Of a DNA stretch of 64,000 nt, positions 26,645 through 34,589 are shown piece by piece. How positions within the stretch are numbered: the first letter of the stretch is position 1; the number at the start of each line of letters is the position of its first letter. The position numbers and the translations under genes are program-made. The notes under the pieces were generated by a model. That model made no database searches. It was not told where the DNA came from and worked only from the letters and a program-made list of their open reading frames with translations. Source of the stretch: Limnohabitans sp. (GTDB lineage Bacteria > Pseudomonadota > Gammaproteobacteria > Burkholderiales > Burkholderiaceae_C); the NCBI GenBank assembly GCA_030158125.1, contig JAOATL010000015.1, positions 248,001 to 312,000 on the forward strand, given 5' to 3'.

Positions 26645-27921
26645 GCAGTGGTCTCCGCCAAGACGTTCAATGCTTTGGTAAAAAAGTCGGGGGTGCCAAA
26701 GTTGCCAGACTTTAAAGTGAGGTGTCCTGCCGGGTGTTGCGGTGCAAAACACCATGGCACGCCAGGATCAATTTGCGGGCCGATTTGCATTTGGGTGATG
26801 TTCAAAGCTTGCACACATGCACCCGAGGTTTCGCCGCCGGCAATCACCCATTGCTTCACGCCCAATGCTTGAAGGCCAAGGCACACTTGCGCCAAGGCCG
26901 ACTCCATCCATTCGCCGGCTTGCTCGCGGCCAAATTTGGCCTGCACTTTTTGCAAGGTATCGGCATCCGTGGTGGCATACACCAGGACAGGGCCTTGTGC
27001 TAACAAAGGTTTGGCCCAAGCCAATGCAGCTTCTACATCGGCTTTGATTTGTGCGGGCACATCTTGCGTTGTCCAATTGAGGGGTTTGAATTGCCAACTG
27101 GGTCGGCCCGTTGAAATGTAGTGCGCCACTTGGCCTTGCGTGGCCAATGAACAACTGCCTGACACAATGGCTTGATGACCAGTGGGTGCCGGCAATGCGG
27201 CCGCTTGTGCAGAAGATTGCAAACCCCAATTGCCAGGCAAGCCAATGGCCACGCCAGAGCCGGCGGTTACCAAGGGCATGCCTTTCAGCGCAGGGCCCAA
27301 AGTTTTCAAATCGTCGTTGCTGGTGGCGTCCACAATGGCGACGCCCACACCGTCTGCTTCAAGTTGCTTGATTTTGTCGGCAATGGCCTGTGTGCCCTTG
27401 GCCAGGGTGGTGTGATCGATCAAGCCCACCTTGCGTTTGGTTTGCGCTTGCATCACGCGTACCAGGTTGGCATCGGTCATGGGTGTCAGCGGATGGTTCT
27501 GCATGCCGCTTTCATTCAGCAAGACAGCACCTGCAAACAGATAGCCTTTGAACACTGTGCGGCCGTTGTCGGGAAAAGCCGGTGTGGCAATGGTGAACTT
27601 GCAATGGAGTGCATCCATCAAAGCTTCGGTGACGGGGCCAATGTTGCCTTCGGGCGTGCTGTCAAACGTGGAGCAATATTTGAAATAGATTTGCTCGGCA
27701 CCTTGTGCCTGCAACCATTGCAAAGCTTCTAGCGATTGCGCAATCGCTTCGTTCGCAGGAATGGTGCGAGATTTCAAAGCCACCACCACGGCATCAACCG
27801 CTGAAGACAGTGGCGCTGTAGGCACCCCAAAGGTTTGCATCACACGCATGCCCGAGCGAACTAAATTGTTGGCCAGGTCGGTGGCGCCTGTGAAGTCGTC
27901 CGCAATACAAGCTAATTTCAT
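26641..27921 (-). CDS. otnK: 3-oxo-tetronate kinase (four-carbon acid sugar kinase)
   Basis: 426 residues of the former DUF1537 family. CIADDFTGATDLANNLVRSG at the N-terminus is the substrate-binding signature. YFKYCSTFDSTPEGNIGPV continues the N-terminal domain, VTAGSGVAIGLPGNWG sits in the hinge, and VIAGGETSGACVQALNI near residue 380 is the ATP-binding C-domain motif. The enzyme phosphorylates 3-oxo-tetronate at C4. DUF1537 kinases are split into OtnK and DtnK types; linkage to otnI and otnC favours OtnK. It starts 41 bases after ltnD. Confidence 0.93.
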   Translation of the reverse strand: MKLACIADDFTGATDLANNLVRSGMRVMQTFGVPTAPLSSAVDAVVVALKSRTIPANEAIAQSLEALQWLQAQGAEQIYFKYCSTFDSTPEGNIGPVTEALMDALHCKFTIATPAFPDNGRTVFKGYLFAGAVLLNESGMQNHPLTPMTDANLVRVMQAQTKRKVGLIDHTTLAKGTQAIADKIKQLEADGVGVAIVDATSNDDLKTLGPALKGMPLVTAGSGVAIGLPGNWGLQSSAQAAALPAPTGHQAIVSGSCSLATQGQVAHYISTGRPSWQFKPLNWTTQDVPAQIKADVEAALAWAKPLLAQGPVLVYATTDADTLQKVQAKFGREQAGEWMESALAQVCLGLQALGVKQWVIAGGETSGACVQALNITQMQIGPQIDPGVPWCFAPQHPAGHLTLKSGNFGTPDFFTKALNVLAETTA

Positions 27922-27962
27922 GTTGATCGCCTTTAGAGTTTGTCAGCTGCGTGGCGCTAGAT

Positions 27963-28871
27963 TTATTTTGCTTTGGGCAATTCAATGCCAGGGAAAATTT
28001 TGATCACAGCACTGTCATCTTCTTTGGCAAAGCCAGCCGTGCTGGCTTGCATGAACATTTGATGCGCCGTGCTAGAGAGCGGCAATGGAAATTTGCTGGC
28101 GCGCGCCATGTCTAGCACAAGGCCCAAATCTTTCACGAAAATATCCACCGCAGACAGGGGCGTGTAATCGGCCGCTAACACGTGCGCCATGCGGTTTTCA
28201 AACATCCAACTGTTGCCAGCACTGTGCGTGATCACTTCGTACAGTGCATCGGGGTCGACACCTTCACGCAAGCCCAGCGCCATGGCTTCTGCGGCAGCTG
28301 CAATGTGCACGCCAGCCAACAGTTGGTTGATGATTTTGACTTTGCTGCCCGCGCCCGCGCTGTCACCCAGTTTGTAAACCTTAGCGGCCATGGCATTCAA
28401 GAAGCTTTCTGCTTTTGCATACGCTTCTGGTGTACCGGCTGTCATCATGGTCATCTGACCCGATGCCGCCTTGGCTGCACCACCGGAGATGGGCGCGTCG
28501 ATGTACAGCAAGCCTTTGTCGTTGAGTGTCTTTTCCAAGCCCACAGAAAATGCAGGGTCGACGGTAGAGCACATCACAAACACACTGCCGGGTTTGAGGT
28601 GGTTGATGCAGCCCGATTGCGCAGTACCGTCGCCCATCAACACCGATTCAGTTTGTGCCGCATTCACCACCACCGAAACCAACACATCGGATGCTTTGGC
28701 GATGTCCGCCAAACTGGCGCAAGCCACGCCCCCTTCGGCTGCAAACTTTTGTGCCACTTCAGCGCGCACATCAAACACATTCACCACATGGCCGGCACGG
28801 CGCAATGACTGCGCCATGCCCATGCCCATGGCGCCCAAGCCAATGACGCCTACGCTTAATGAGTTGCTCAT
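27963..28871 (-). CDS. ltnD: L-threonate dehydrogenase
   Basis: 302 residues of the 3-hydroxyisobutyrate dehydrogenase family. VGVIGLGAMGMGMAQSL (residues 7-23) is the NAD-binding Rossmann motif, YIDAPISGGAAKAASGQMTMM the substrate-binding segment, and GAGSKVKIINQLL carries the catalytic Lys. LtnD oxidises L-threonate at C2 to 2-oxo-tetronate, the first step of the route completed by otnI, otnK and otnC. Tartronate semialdehyde reductase and 3-hydroxyisobutyrate dehydrogenase are relatives; gene context decides. It begins 3 bases after the quinone oxidoreductase stop. No DeoR- or GntR-type otn regulator is present in the window. Confidence 0.92.
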   Translation of the reverse strand: MSNSLSVGVIGLGAMGMGMAQSLRRAGHVVNVFDVRAEVAQKFAAEGGVACASLADIAKASDVLVSVVVNAAQTESVLMGDGTAQSGCINHLKPGSVFVMCSTVDPAFSVGLEKTLNDKGLLYIDAPISGGAAKAASGQMTMMTAGTPEAYAKAESFLNAMAAKVYKLGDSAGAGSKVKIINQLLAGVHIAAAAEAMALGLREGVDPDALYEVITHSAGNSWMFENRMAHVLAADYTPLSAVDIFVKDLGLVLDMARASKFPLPLSSTAHQMFMQASTAGFAKEDDSAVIKIFPGIELPKAK

Positions 28872-28874
28872 GAA

Positions 28875-29879
28875 TTATTCCCCTGCGACGGTTAACATGA
28901 TCTTGCCAATGTGCTGTGACGACTCCATCAGTGCATGGGCTTGTGAAGCGTCGTTCAAATCGAACACTTTGTAAATGACGGGCGCCACGGTTCCGGCGGC
29001 CAGTAAGGGCCAAACTTGCTGCTTTAGCTCGTTGGCAATTTGTGCTTTGTCTGCTGCACTGCGAGGACGCAAAGTGGAGCCTGTAAAGGTCAAGCGCTTG
29101 GCCATGAGAGAGACCCAATCGACCTCTACTTTGGAAGGTTGCAAGAACGCAATTTGCAACAGGCGACCTTCAATGGCCAGCGCTTTCAAATTGCGTTGCA
29201 TGTAGCTGCCACCCACCATGTCCAAAATGGCATTCACACCTTTTTGATCGGTCAGCTTGAGAACCTCTTCAACATAGTCTTGGGTCTTGTAATCGATGGC
29301 CACATCGGCGCCCACTTTTTTGCAGGCTGCCACTTTGTCTGCATTGCCGACCGTGCAAAAAACTTTGGCGCCAAATGCATGCGCCAGTTGAATGGCGGTG
29401 AGGCCAATGCCCGAAGAGCCGCCATGGATCAAAATGCTTTCGCCAGCCTTTAACTTGCCGCGTTGAAACACGTTGGTCCACACCGTGAAATAATTTTCGG
29501 GTAACGCTGCGGCTTGCAACATCGAGTAGCCTTTGGGGATGGGCAGTGCTTGGCCTTCGGGCACCGTGACGTATTCGGCATAAGCACCGCCGTTGGTGAG
29601 TGCGCAGACTTTGTCGCCCAATTGCCAGTGAGTGGCACTTTCACCCAGCGCCACCACTTCACCTGAGACCTCCAAGCCGACGATGGTTGATGCGCCGGGA
29701 GGGGGTGGGTATTTGCCGCTGCGTTGCAAACAATCGGGCCGATTGACACCTGCGAAAGCCACCCTGACCAAGACTTCGCCTTTTTGAGGTGTGGGGATGG
29801 GGCAAGTGCTGGGGCTTAAAACTTCTGGCCCTCCGCCAGTGCCATGGTCAACAAATTTCATGGTGGATGGAAGCGTCAT
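28875..29879 (-). CDS. NAD(P)H quinone oxidoreductase, PIG3/QOR-like
   Basis: 334 residues of the zinc-free medium-chain dehydrogenase family. KGEVLVRVAFAGVNRPDCLQRSGKYPPPPGAS and VGLEVSGEVVALG form the GroES-like N-domain without zinc ligands. ILIHGGSSGIGLTAIQLAHAFGAKVFCTVG is the NADPH-binding fold. LLQIAFLQPSKVEVD and LTFTGSTLRPRS match the PIG3 group. Enzymes of this type reduce quinones and enones. It has AAGGAC in front of the ATG. It sits between metW (31 bases upstream) and ltnD (3 bases downstream), bridging the methionine and threonate genes; no functional link is known. Confidence 0.88.
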   Translation of the reverse strand: MTLPSTMKFVDHGTGGGPEVLSPSTCPIPTPQKGEVLVRVAFAGVNRPDCLQRSGKYPPPPGASTIVGLEVSGEVVALGESATHWQLGDKVCALTNGGAYAEYVTVPEGQALPIPKGYSMLQAAALPENYFTVWTNVFQRGKLKAGESILIHGGSSGIGLTAIQLAHAFGAKVFCTVGNADKVAACKKVGADVAIDYKTQDYVEEVLKLTDQKGVNAILDMVGGSYMQRNLKALAIEGRLLQIAFLQPSKVEVDWVSLMAKRLTFTGSTLRPRSAADKAQIANELKQQVWPLLAAGTVAPVIYKVFDLNDASQAHALMESSQHIGKIMLTVAGE

Positions 29880-29910
29880 GGAAGTCCTTTGCTTGGCTGA
29901 TGAAACAGCG

Positions 29911-30492
29911 TTAACCTTTTAATTTAAAAACGGCCGTGCCCGCCATGAGGTTGGGCCAGCCTCGAACTTCTTGGCCTTCTTGCAAGCCAAAGCTGTCGAT
30001 GATCTTCAAATGATTTTGTGTGGCCAGTTGCGCAAAATCAGCATAGGTGCCTACGCGAATGTTGGGCGTGTCGTACCACTGATATGGCAAGCGCTTGGTG
30101 ACAGGCATGCTGCCCGTCAAGATGCTCAAACGATTGGGCCAGTGCGCAAAATTGGGAAAGGCCAAAATACCGGTGCGACCGACGCGCACCGTCTCGCGCA
30201 ACATAACCTCTGCATTGCGCAAATGTTGAAGGGTGTCAATTTGCAAGACCACGTCAAAAGACTGATCGGCAAACATGGTGAGGCCTTCGTCCAAATTCAG
30301 TTGCAGCACATTCACGCCCCGTTTGATGCAGGCTTGAATGTTGACGTCATCAATCTCGACGCCGTAACCAGTGCAACCGCGATGCGTTTGCAAATAATCC
30401 AAGAGCGCACCATCACCACAGCCCAAGTCCAAAACGCGCGCACCTTCAGGCACCAGGCGCGCAATGGCGTGCATGTTCACGTGTTCACTCAT
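29911..30492 (-). CDS. metW: Methionine biosynthesis protein MetW
   Basis: 193 residues. A class I SAM-methyltransferase fold is evident from [21 protein letters not shown] (motif I), [15 protein letters not shown] and [49 protein letters not shown] is diagnostic for MetW. In proteobacteria MetW works with MetX in acyl-homoserine formation. It is needed for activity in several betaproteobacteria, although its own reaction is not settled. The ATG overlaps the metX stop by 4 bases, so synthesis is coupled and equimolar expression is likely. Confidence 0.95.
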   Translation of the reverse strand: MSEHVNMHAIARLVPEGARVLDLGCGDGALLDYLQTHRGCTGYGVEIDDVNIQACIKRGVNVLQLNLDEGLTMFADQSFDVVLQIDTLQHLRNAEVMLRETVRVGRTGILAFPNFAHWPNRLSILTGSMPVTKRLPYQWYDTPNIRVGTYADFAQLATQNHLKIIDSFGLQEGQEVRGWPNLMAGTAVFKLKG

Positions 30493-31646
30493 GCGGGGCC
30501 TCCCATCGTCAAAGTTCTGGCGATGTTGTCAAAATAAGAGCCCACCACATTCATGTAACGTGCATCGTTCAGTAAAAAGGCGTCGTGGCCGTGCGGTGCA
30601 TCGATTTCGGCGTAACTGACGTCGCGTTTGTTGTCGAGCAAGGCGCGCACCATTTCACGGCTGCGCGCAGGAGAGAAGCGCCAGTCGGTGGTGAAGCTGA
30701 CCAACAAGAACTTGCAAGCGGCTTGTGCCAGCGCTGCCGTCAAATCGCCGCCCAAAGTTCGTGCAGGGTCGAAATAATCCAGGGCCCGCGTGATCAAGAG
30801 GTAGGTGTTGGCGTCAAAGTACTCGCTGAACTTGTCGCCCTGATAGCGCAGATAACTTTCAATTTGGAATTCCACATCTTGCGTGGAGTAGCGGTAACCC
30901 GTTGCGTTGTGGGTGACGGCTTCACGCAGTTGACGTCCGAATTTTTCATTCATAACGTCGTCACTGAGGTACGTGATGTGGCCAATCATGCGGGCAATGC
31001 GCAAGCCACGTTGCGGCACGACACCGTGCTTGTAATAGTGACCGCCATGAAAATCTGGGTCTGTGACGATGGCGCGGCGCGCCACTTCGTTGAACGCAAT
31101 GTTCTCGGCCGTGAGGTTGGGCGCGCTGGCCACCACCACGGCATGCGCCACACGTTCTGGATAACGCAGTGCCCACGACAAAGCTTGCATGCCGCCCAAA
31201 CTGCCGCCCATGACGGCGGCCAAGGTTTGAATGCCAAGGGTGTCCAGCAGGCGGGCTTGTGCATCCACCCAGTCTTCCACTGTCACCACAGGGAAATTGG
31301 CGCCATAAATTTCACCCGTATCAGGGTGCGCATGCATCGGGCCAGTTGAGCCAAAGCAAGAGCCCAAGTTGTTCACGCCAATGACAAAAAAGCGGTTGGT
31401 GTCGACAGCTTTGCCGGGGCCAATCATGTTGTCCCACCAGCCTTCACTTTTGTCTTGGCCAGGGTACACGCCAGCCACATGGTGAGAGGCGTTCAAGGCA
31501 TGACAGATGAGCACGGCATTGGATTTGTCGGCATTCAAGGTGCCATAGGTTTCGTAGGCCAGGTGATAGGCACGAATAGAGGCGCCACTTTGCAAGGCAA
31601 GTGGTGCTTCAAAAAACATCGACTGTGGCGTAGCGATCAAAGGCAT
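30489..31646 (-). CDS. metX: Homoserine O-acyltransferase
   Basis: 385 residues of the alpha/beta-hydrolase fold. It acylates homoserine with acetyl-CoA or succinyl-CoA, opening the methionine branch. [10 protein letters not shown] contains the nucleophile Ser149, and HGHDAFLL near residue 355 the catalytic His; Asp lies in the preceding strand. [16 protein letters not shown] and [21 protein letters not shown] line the active site. Which acyl donor is used cannot be decided reliably by eye, and several betaproteobacterial MetX enzymes use succinyl-CoA. The leader carries a SAM-II type riboswitch and a hairpin terminator. No strong ribosome site precedes the ATG. Confidence 0.94.
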   Translation of the reverse strand: MPLIATPQSMFFEAPLALQSGASIRAYHLAYETYGTLNADKSNAVLICHALNASHHVAGVYPGQDKSEGWWDNMIGPGKAVDTNRFFVIGVNNLGSCFGSTGPMHAHPDTGEIYGANFPVVTVEDWVDAQARLLDTLGIQTLAAVMGGSLGGMQALSWALRYPERVAHAVVVASAPNLTAENIAFNEVARRAIVTDPDFHGGHYYKHGVVPQRGLRIARMIGHITYLSDDVMNEKFGRQLREAVTHNATGYRYSTQDVEFQIESYLRYQGDKFSEYFDANTYLLITRALDYFDPARTLGGDLTAALAQAACKFLLVSFTTDWRFSPARSREMVRALLDNKRDVSYAEIDAPHGHDAFLLNDARYMNVVGSYFDNIARTLTMGGPA

Positions 31647-31695
31647 GAATCCATCAACCCAGAAATGAGTCTAAAAGTGAGCCAAACGGAACCCG

Positions 31696-31731
31696 AAAAA
31701 AAACCGGTTCAGCTGAAAAAGCGAAACCGGT
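31696..31731 (-). terminator. Rho-independent terminator in the metX leader
   Basis: On the reverse strand ACCGGTT (31731-31725) pairs with AACCGGT (31709-31703) around a 15-base loop. Eight T residues run over positions 31703-31696. It lies between the SAM-II aptamer and the metX start, about 50 bases before the ATG. The bases between aptamer and stem (GAACCAGTTCC) could form a competing pairing. Confidence 0.7.
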
Positions 31732-31740
31732 GGAACTGGT

Positions 31741-31806
31741 TCTCTCTTTAGCTGAATTTACAAACGATTGAGTTTGCGCGCCCGCAAGCTGGAGCAAATC
31801 GGCGCA
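31741..31806 (-). ncRNA. SAM-II riboswitch in front of metX
   Basis: Read on the reverse strand the segment begins GCGCCGATTTGCTCC, continues AGCTTGCGGGCGCGC, then an A/T-rich linker, and ends TAAATTCAGCTAAAGAGAG. These blocks are in the order and spacing of the SAM-II aptamer as I recall it: the 5' stem (GCGCC with GGCGC), the GATTT block, the TTGC and GCGCG block, a TAAAT segment, and a 3' AGCTAAA block whose following GAG can pair with CTC in the loop to form the pseudoknot. It starts almost exactly at the predicted transcription start. SAM-II senses S-adenosylmethionine, classically ahead of metA or metX in alphaproteobacteria, normally controlling translation. A covariance search would settle the call. 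Confidence 0.8.
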
Positions 31807-31811
31807 AGCAC

Positions 31812-31840
31812 AGTATAAAGGCTCTCTCGTAAAAAAGTCA
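31812..31840 (-). promoter_or_regulatory. Promoter of the metX operon
   Basis: On the reverse strand TGACTT (31840-31835) and TATACT (31817-31812) are 17 bases apart, a good sigma-70 pair. The start would fall near 31805, the first base of the aptamer stem. The promoter sits within two bases of the upstream gene's stop codon. Confidence 0.65.
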
Positions 31841-31841
31841 C

Positions 31842-32462
31842 TCAGGGCGCTGCGGCGACAGCTGGTGTTGCGGGGGCCGGCGAGGCGGGGGCTTGCGCAC
31901 TTGGGCCGCCCCACAAGGCCAGTGCGCCCAAGATTGCAAAGATCACAGCGGAAACTCGGTGCACCAGTGTCAGCGAAATTTTGCGAGTGATCGCGTCGCC
32001 CAGCCAGACCACGGGGGCGTTGGCCAACATCATGCCCAGCGTGGTGCCTGCCACAACCCAGAACCAACTTTGAAATTGAGCAGCCAGCATCACCGTTGCA
32101 ATTTGGGTTTTGTCACCCATTTCCGCCAAGAAGAAGGCAATCACGGTGGTTGCAAAAATGCCCCAACGCGGGTTGGTTTGTTCGTCTTCATCGTCCAGCT
32201 TGTCTGGAATCAAGATCCAGATGGCCATGGCGATGAAGGAGCCGCCTAAAAACCAACGCAAGGCTTCAGGGCCAAGTTGGGTGGTGACCCAGCTACCGAC
32301 AGCACCTGCCAATCCGTGATTGGCCAGTGTGGCCACCAAAATGCCCCAGACGATGGGCCAGGGTTTGCGAAACCGAGCAGCCAACACCAAGGACAACAAT
32401 TGTGTTTTGTCGCCCATTTCTGCGAGTGCGACGATACCAGTAGAGACGAGAAATGCTTCCAT
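31842..32462 (-). CDS. mneA: Manganese exporter of the UPF0016/TMEM165 family
   Basis: 206 residues from the ATG at 32462 (MEAFLVSTGIVAL); the longer in-frame start lacks family similarity. Two copies of the signature EMGDKTQ lie in the first and fourth of six membrane helices (VALAEMGDKTQLL and FFLAEMGDKTQIA), separated by an acidic cytoplasmic loop (KLDDEDEQTNP). This duplicated half-transporter pattern defines the Gdt1/TMEM165 group. Bacterial members (MneA in Vibrio) export Mn2+. Many are controlled by a yybP-ykoY manganese riboswitch, but none is visible in the 121-base gap upstream. The tail is Ala/Pro-rich (APASPAPATPAVAAAP). It is divergent from amtB. Confidence 0.85.
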   Translation of the reverse strand: MEAFLVSTGIVALAEMGDKTQLLSLVLAARFRKPWPIVWGILVATLANHGLAGAVGSWVTTQLGPEALRWFLGGSFIAMAIWILIPDKLDDEDEQTNPRWGIFATTVIAFFLAEMGDKTQIATVMLAAQFQSWFWVVAGTTLGMMLANAPVVWLGDAITRKISLTLVHRVSAVIFAILGALALWGGPSAQAPASPAPATPAVAAAP

Positions 32463-32516
32463 GCCTTGGATCATATCTGGCGGCGATTTGAAAATTAGGC
32501 GTGTTTTTTGCTTAAT

Positions 32517-32556
32517 TTTGGTGCGTACGGGCCAATTCAGGTATTTGCGCACCAAA
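32517..32556. promoter_or_regulatory. Inverted repeat in the mneA-amtB divergent region
   Basis: TTTGGTGCG (32517-32525) and CGCACCAAA (32548-32556) are perfect inverted arms 22 bases apart. They lie 28-67 bases ahead of amtB. The half-site resembles the GGTGCA half of NtrC sites, but the spacing is about two helical turns larger than a canonical NtrC dimer site. No sigma-54 promoter is evident. Confidence 0.4.
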
Positions 32557-32583
32557 TTAATTCAAAAATAAGCAGAGATAAAC

Positions 32584-33786
32584 ATGGAAGCACTAAAACA
32601 GGGCGCGGATGCGCTCTTTATTTTGTTGGGCGGCATCATGGTGTTGGCCATGCACGCGGGATTTGCCTTTTTAGAGCTGGGCACCGTACGCAAGAAAAAT
32701 CAGGTCAATGCCCTGGTCAAGATCTTGGTGGATTTCTCAGTGTCCACCGTGGTCTATTTTGTCGTTGGCTACAGCGTTGCCTATGGCACTGGCTTTTTTG
32801 TTGGCGCCGAAACCTTGGCCGCCAAAAATGGTTATGACCTGGTCAAATTCTTCTTCTTGCTCACCTTTGCTGCTGCCATTCCCGCCATCGTGTCGGGTGG
32901 CATTGCCGAGCGTGCCAAGTTTTGGCCGCAATTGATCGCCACCGCTTGCATTGTGGGTTTTGTGTACCCCTTCTTTGAAGGCATTGCATGGAACCAGCAC
33001 TTTGGCGTGCAAGCTTGGATCAAAGCCACCACGGGTGAAGAGTTTCACGATTTTGCGGGCTCCGTAGTCGTACATGCCATGGGCGGCTGGATTGCTTTGC
33101 CTGCGGTTGTATTGTTAGGTGCGCGCTACAACCGATATCGCAAAGATGGTGCGGTGTCTGCACATCCACCCTCCAACATTCCGTTCTTGGCCTTAGGTGC
33201 ATGGATATTGATTGTGGGCTGGTTCGGTTTCAATGTGATGAGTGCCCAAACCTTGGACAAGATTTCTGGCTTGGTGGCGGTCAACTCCTTGATGGCCATG
33301 GTGGGCGGTACCCTGACTGCACTGCTCTTGGGTAAAAATGACCCAGGCTTTGTTCACAATGGGCCATTGGCTGGATTGGTGGCCGTTTGCGCGGGTTCAG
33401 ATTTGATGCATCCCTTTGGCGCCTTGGCTGTGGGTGCCGTGGCCGGCGCATTGTTTGTGGTGATGTTCACCCTCACTCAAAACAAATGGCAGATCGATGA
33501 CGTCTTGGGTGTCTGGCCATTGCACGGTATTTGCGGTGCATGGGGCGGTATCGCTGCTGGTATTTTCGGCTTGCAATCTTTTGGTGGCCTGGGCGGTGTT
33601 TCGTTCACAGCCCAAATCATCGGTACTTTTTTGGGCGTGGCCTGGGCTTTGGTGGGTGGCACTGTGGTCTATGGTGTGTTGAAGCTCAGCTTGGGCCTGA
33701 AGATGAGCCAAGAGGAGGAATACGAAGGCGCCGACCTGACTGTTCACAAAATCAGCGCTACGCCAGACCGTGAAGTCAGTTGGTAA
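32584..33786 (+). CDS. amtB: Ammonium transporter
   Basis: 400 residues with eleven predicted membrane helices. The twin pore histidines are present in VVVHAMGGWIALP (about residue 161) and PLHGICGAWGGIAAG (about 313). GFAFLELGTVRKKNQVNALVK is the conserved first-helix block. AmtB conducts ammonia or ammonium through the inner membrane as a trimer and is gated by PII proteins. No cleavable signal peptide is visible: helix 1 follows about eight residues after the start, whereas E. coli AmtB is processed. The C-terminal tail (SLGLKMSQEEEYEGADL) carries the PII-contact signature. No glnK gene is beside it here. An unusual inverted repeat lies upstream. Confidence 0.95.
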   Translation: MEALKQGADALFILLGGIMVLAMHAGFAFLELGTVRKKNQVNALVKILVDFSVSTVVYFVVGYSVAYGTGFFVGAETLAAKNGYDLVKFFFLLTFAAAIPAIVSGGIAERAKFWPQLIATACIVGFVYPFFEGIAWNQHFGVQAWIKATTGEEFHDFAGSVVVHAMGGWIALPAVVLLGARYNRYRKDGAVSAHPPSNIPFLALGAWILIVGWFGFNVMSAQTLDKISGLVAVNSLMAMVGGTLTALLLGKNDPGFVHNGPLAGLVAVCAGSDLMHPFGALAVGAVAGALFVVMFTLTQNKWQIDDVLGVWPLHGICGAWGGIAAGIFGLQSFGGLGGVSFTAQIIGTFLGVAWALVGGTVVYGVLKLSLGLKMSQEEEYEGADLTVHKISATPDREVSW

Positions 33787-33876
33787 TGCGACAAAAACGC
33801 GTCGAATCCCAAGTATTTAAAGGCCTTTCAAAGAATTAACTTGCCAAACGCTTTGTTTTATGGCCCATAATGGCTT

Positions 33877-33901
33877 AACACACGTTTCAAGAGCGTGTGT
33901 T
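33877..33901 (+). other. Hairpin between amtB and the RNA-binding protein gene
   Basis: AACACACG and CGTGTGTT pair perfectly around a 9-base loop, about 90 bases after the amtB stop and 115 before the next start. A short T-run follows. It may end the amtB transcript or be the 5' structure of the downstream leader. The remainder of the 228-base gap is A/T-rich without a recognisable site. Confidence 0.45.
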
Positions 33902-34014
33902 TAGTTCGCGGTGTACAGGTGTCAGTTTCGCTTCCTTCCAGAGTTTTTTAGGTTTGTTGATGCGTTTTTGGGGCTCCATCGCTTTTGTTTCTGTGTTTAG
34001 AGGAGTCCCTTTCA

Positions 34015-34500
34015 ATGGGCAAAAAACTATACGTCGGCAACCTGCCGTACTCGGTTCGTGATGGTGATTTAGAGCAGGCTTTTGGCCAGTTCGGCGCCGT
34101 GACCAGCGCTAAAGTCATGATGGAACGCGACACAGGTCGCTCCAAAGGCTTCGGCTTTGTGGAAATGGGTTCTGATGAAGAAGCTCAGTCTGCTATCAAT
34201 GGCATGAATGGCCAGCCTTTGGGCGGTCGCAGTGTTGTTGTGAACGAAGCACGTCCCATGGAAGAGCGTCCTCCCCGTTCCGGTGGCGGTGGCTTTGGTG
34301 GCGGCGGTCGTCGTGAAGGCGGCGGCGGTTACGGTGGCGGCGGTGGCGGCTACGGCGGCGGTGGTGGTGGTGGCGGTCGTCGCGAAGGCGGCGGCGAGTC
34401 CGGTTTCCGCAGCCCCTACGGCTCCGGCCCACGCGGCGGTGGTAATGGTGGTGGCGGTCGTCGCGAAGGCGGCGGCGGTGGCTACGGCGGCGGTTATTAA
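34015..34500 (+). CDS. Glycine-rich RNA-recognition-motif protein
   Basis: 161 residues from the ATG at 34015, ten bases after GAGGAG. A single RRM fills residues 3-80: RNP2 is KLYVGNLP (4-11) and RNP1 is KGFGFVEM (44-51), with the aromatic residues that stack on RNA in place. The C-terminal half is almost all glycine, with repeated GGGGRREGGG and YGGGGG units (RGG-box-like, about 95-161). Bacterial proteins of this build bind single-stranded RNA and are often cold-induced; the leader of more than 100 bases would fit this. The low-complexity tail resembles those that promote condensates. The specific RNA targets are unknown. Two hairpins follow the stop. Confidence 0.92.
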   Translation: MGKKLYVGNLPYSVRDGDLEQAFGQFGAVTSAKVMMERDTGRSKGFGFVEMGSDEEAQSAINGMNGQPLGGRSVVVNEARPMEERPPRSGGGGFGGGGRREGGGGYGGGGGGYGGGGGGGGRREGGGESGFRSPYGSGPRGGGNGGGGRREGGGGGYGGGY

Positions 34501-34517
34501 TCGCTGGTTCCTACCGT

Positions 34518-34572
34518 ACTCACACTTTCGGGTGTGAGTCAAAAAAGAAGCCCTGCTTGCAGGGCTTTTTTA
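34518..34572 (+). terminator. Tandem hairpin terminator
   Basis: ACTCACAC/GTGTGAGT (34518-34539) is followed by AAGCCCTG/CAGGGCTT (34548-34567) and a T-run to 34571. The second is a standard intrinsic terminator; the first may stabilise the 3' end. Confidence 0.85.
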
Positions 34573-34589
34573 ATTTGCGCGTTCGCTTT

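Noticed and set aside
32463-32583. Manganese (yybP-ykoY) riboswitch ahead of the mneA-like gene
   Set aside because: Such elements are frequent before this family, but the 121-base divergent gap shows none of the conserved helices; it has only the inverted repeat assigned to the amtB side.
34270-34500. Short tandem repeats resembling a CRISPR-like array
   Set aside because: The repetition is coding sequence for a glycine-rich tail, with codon-length periodicity and no spacers.
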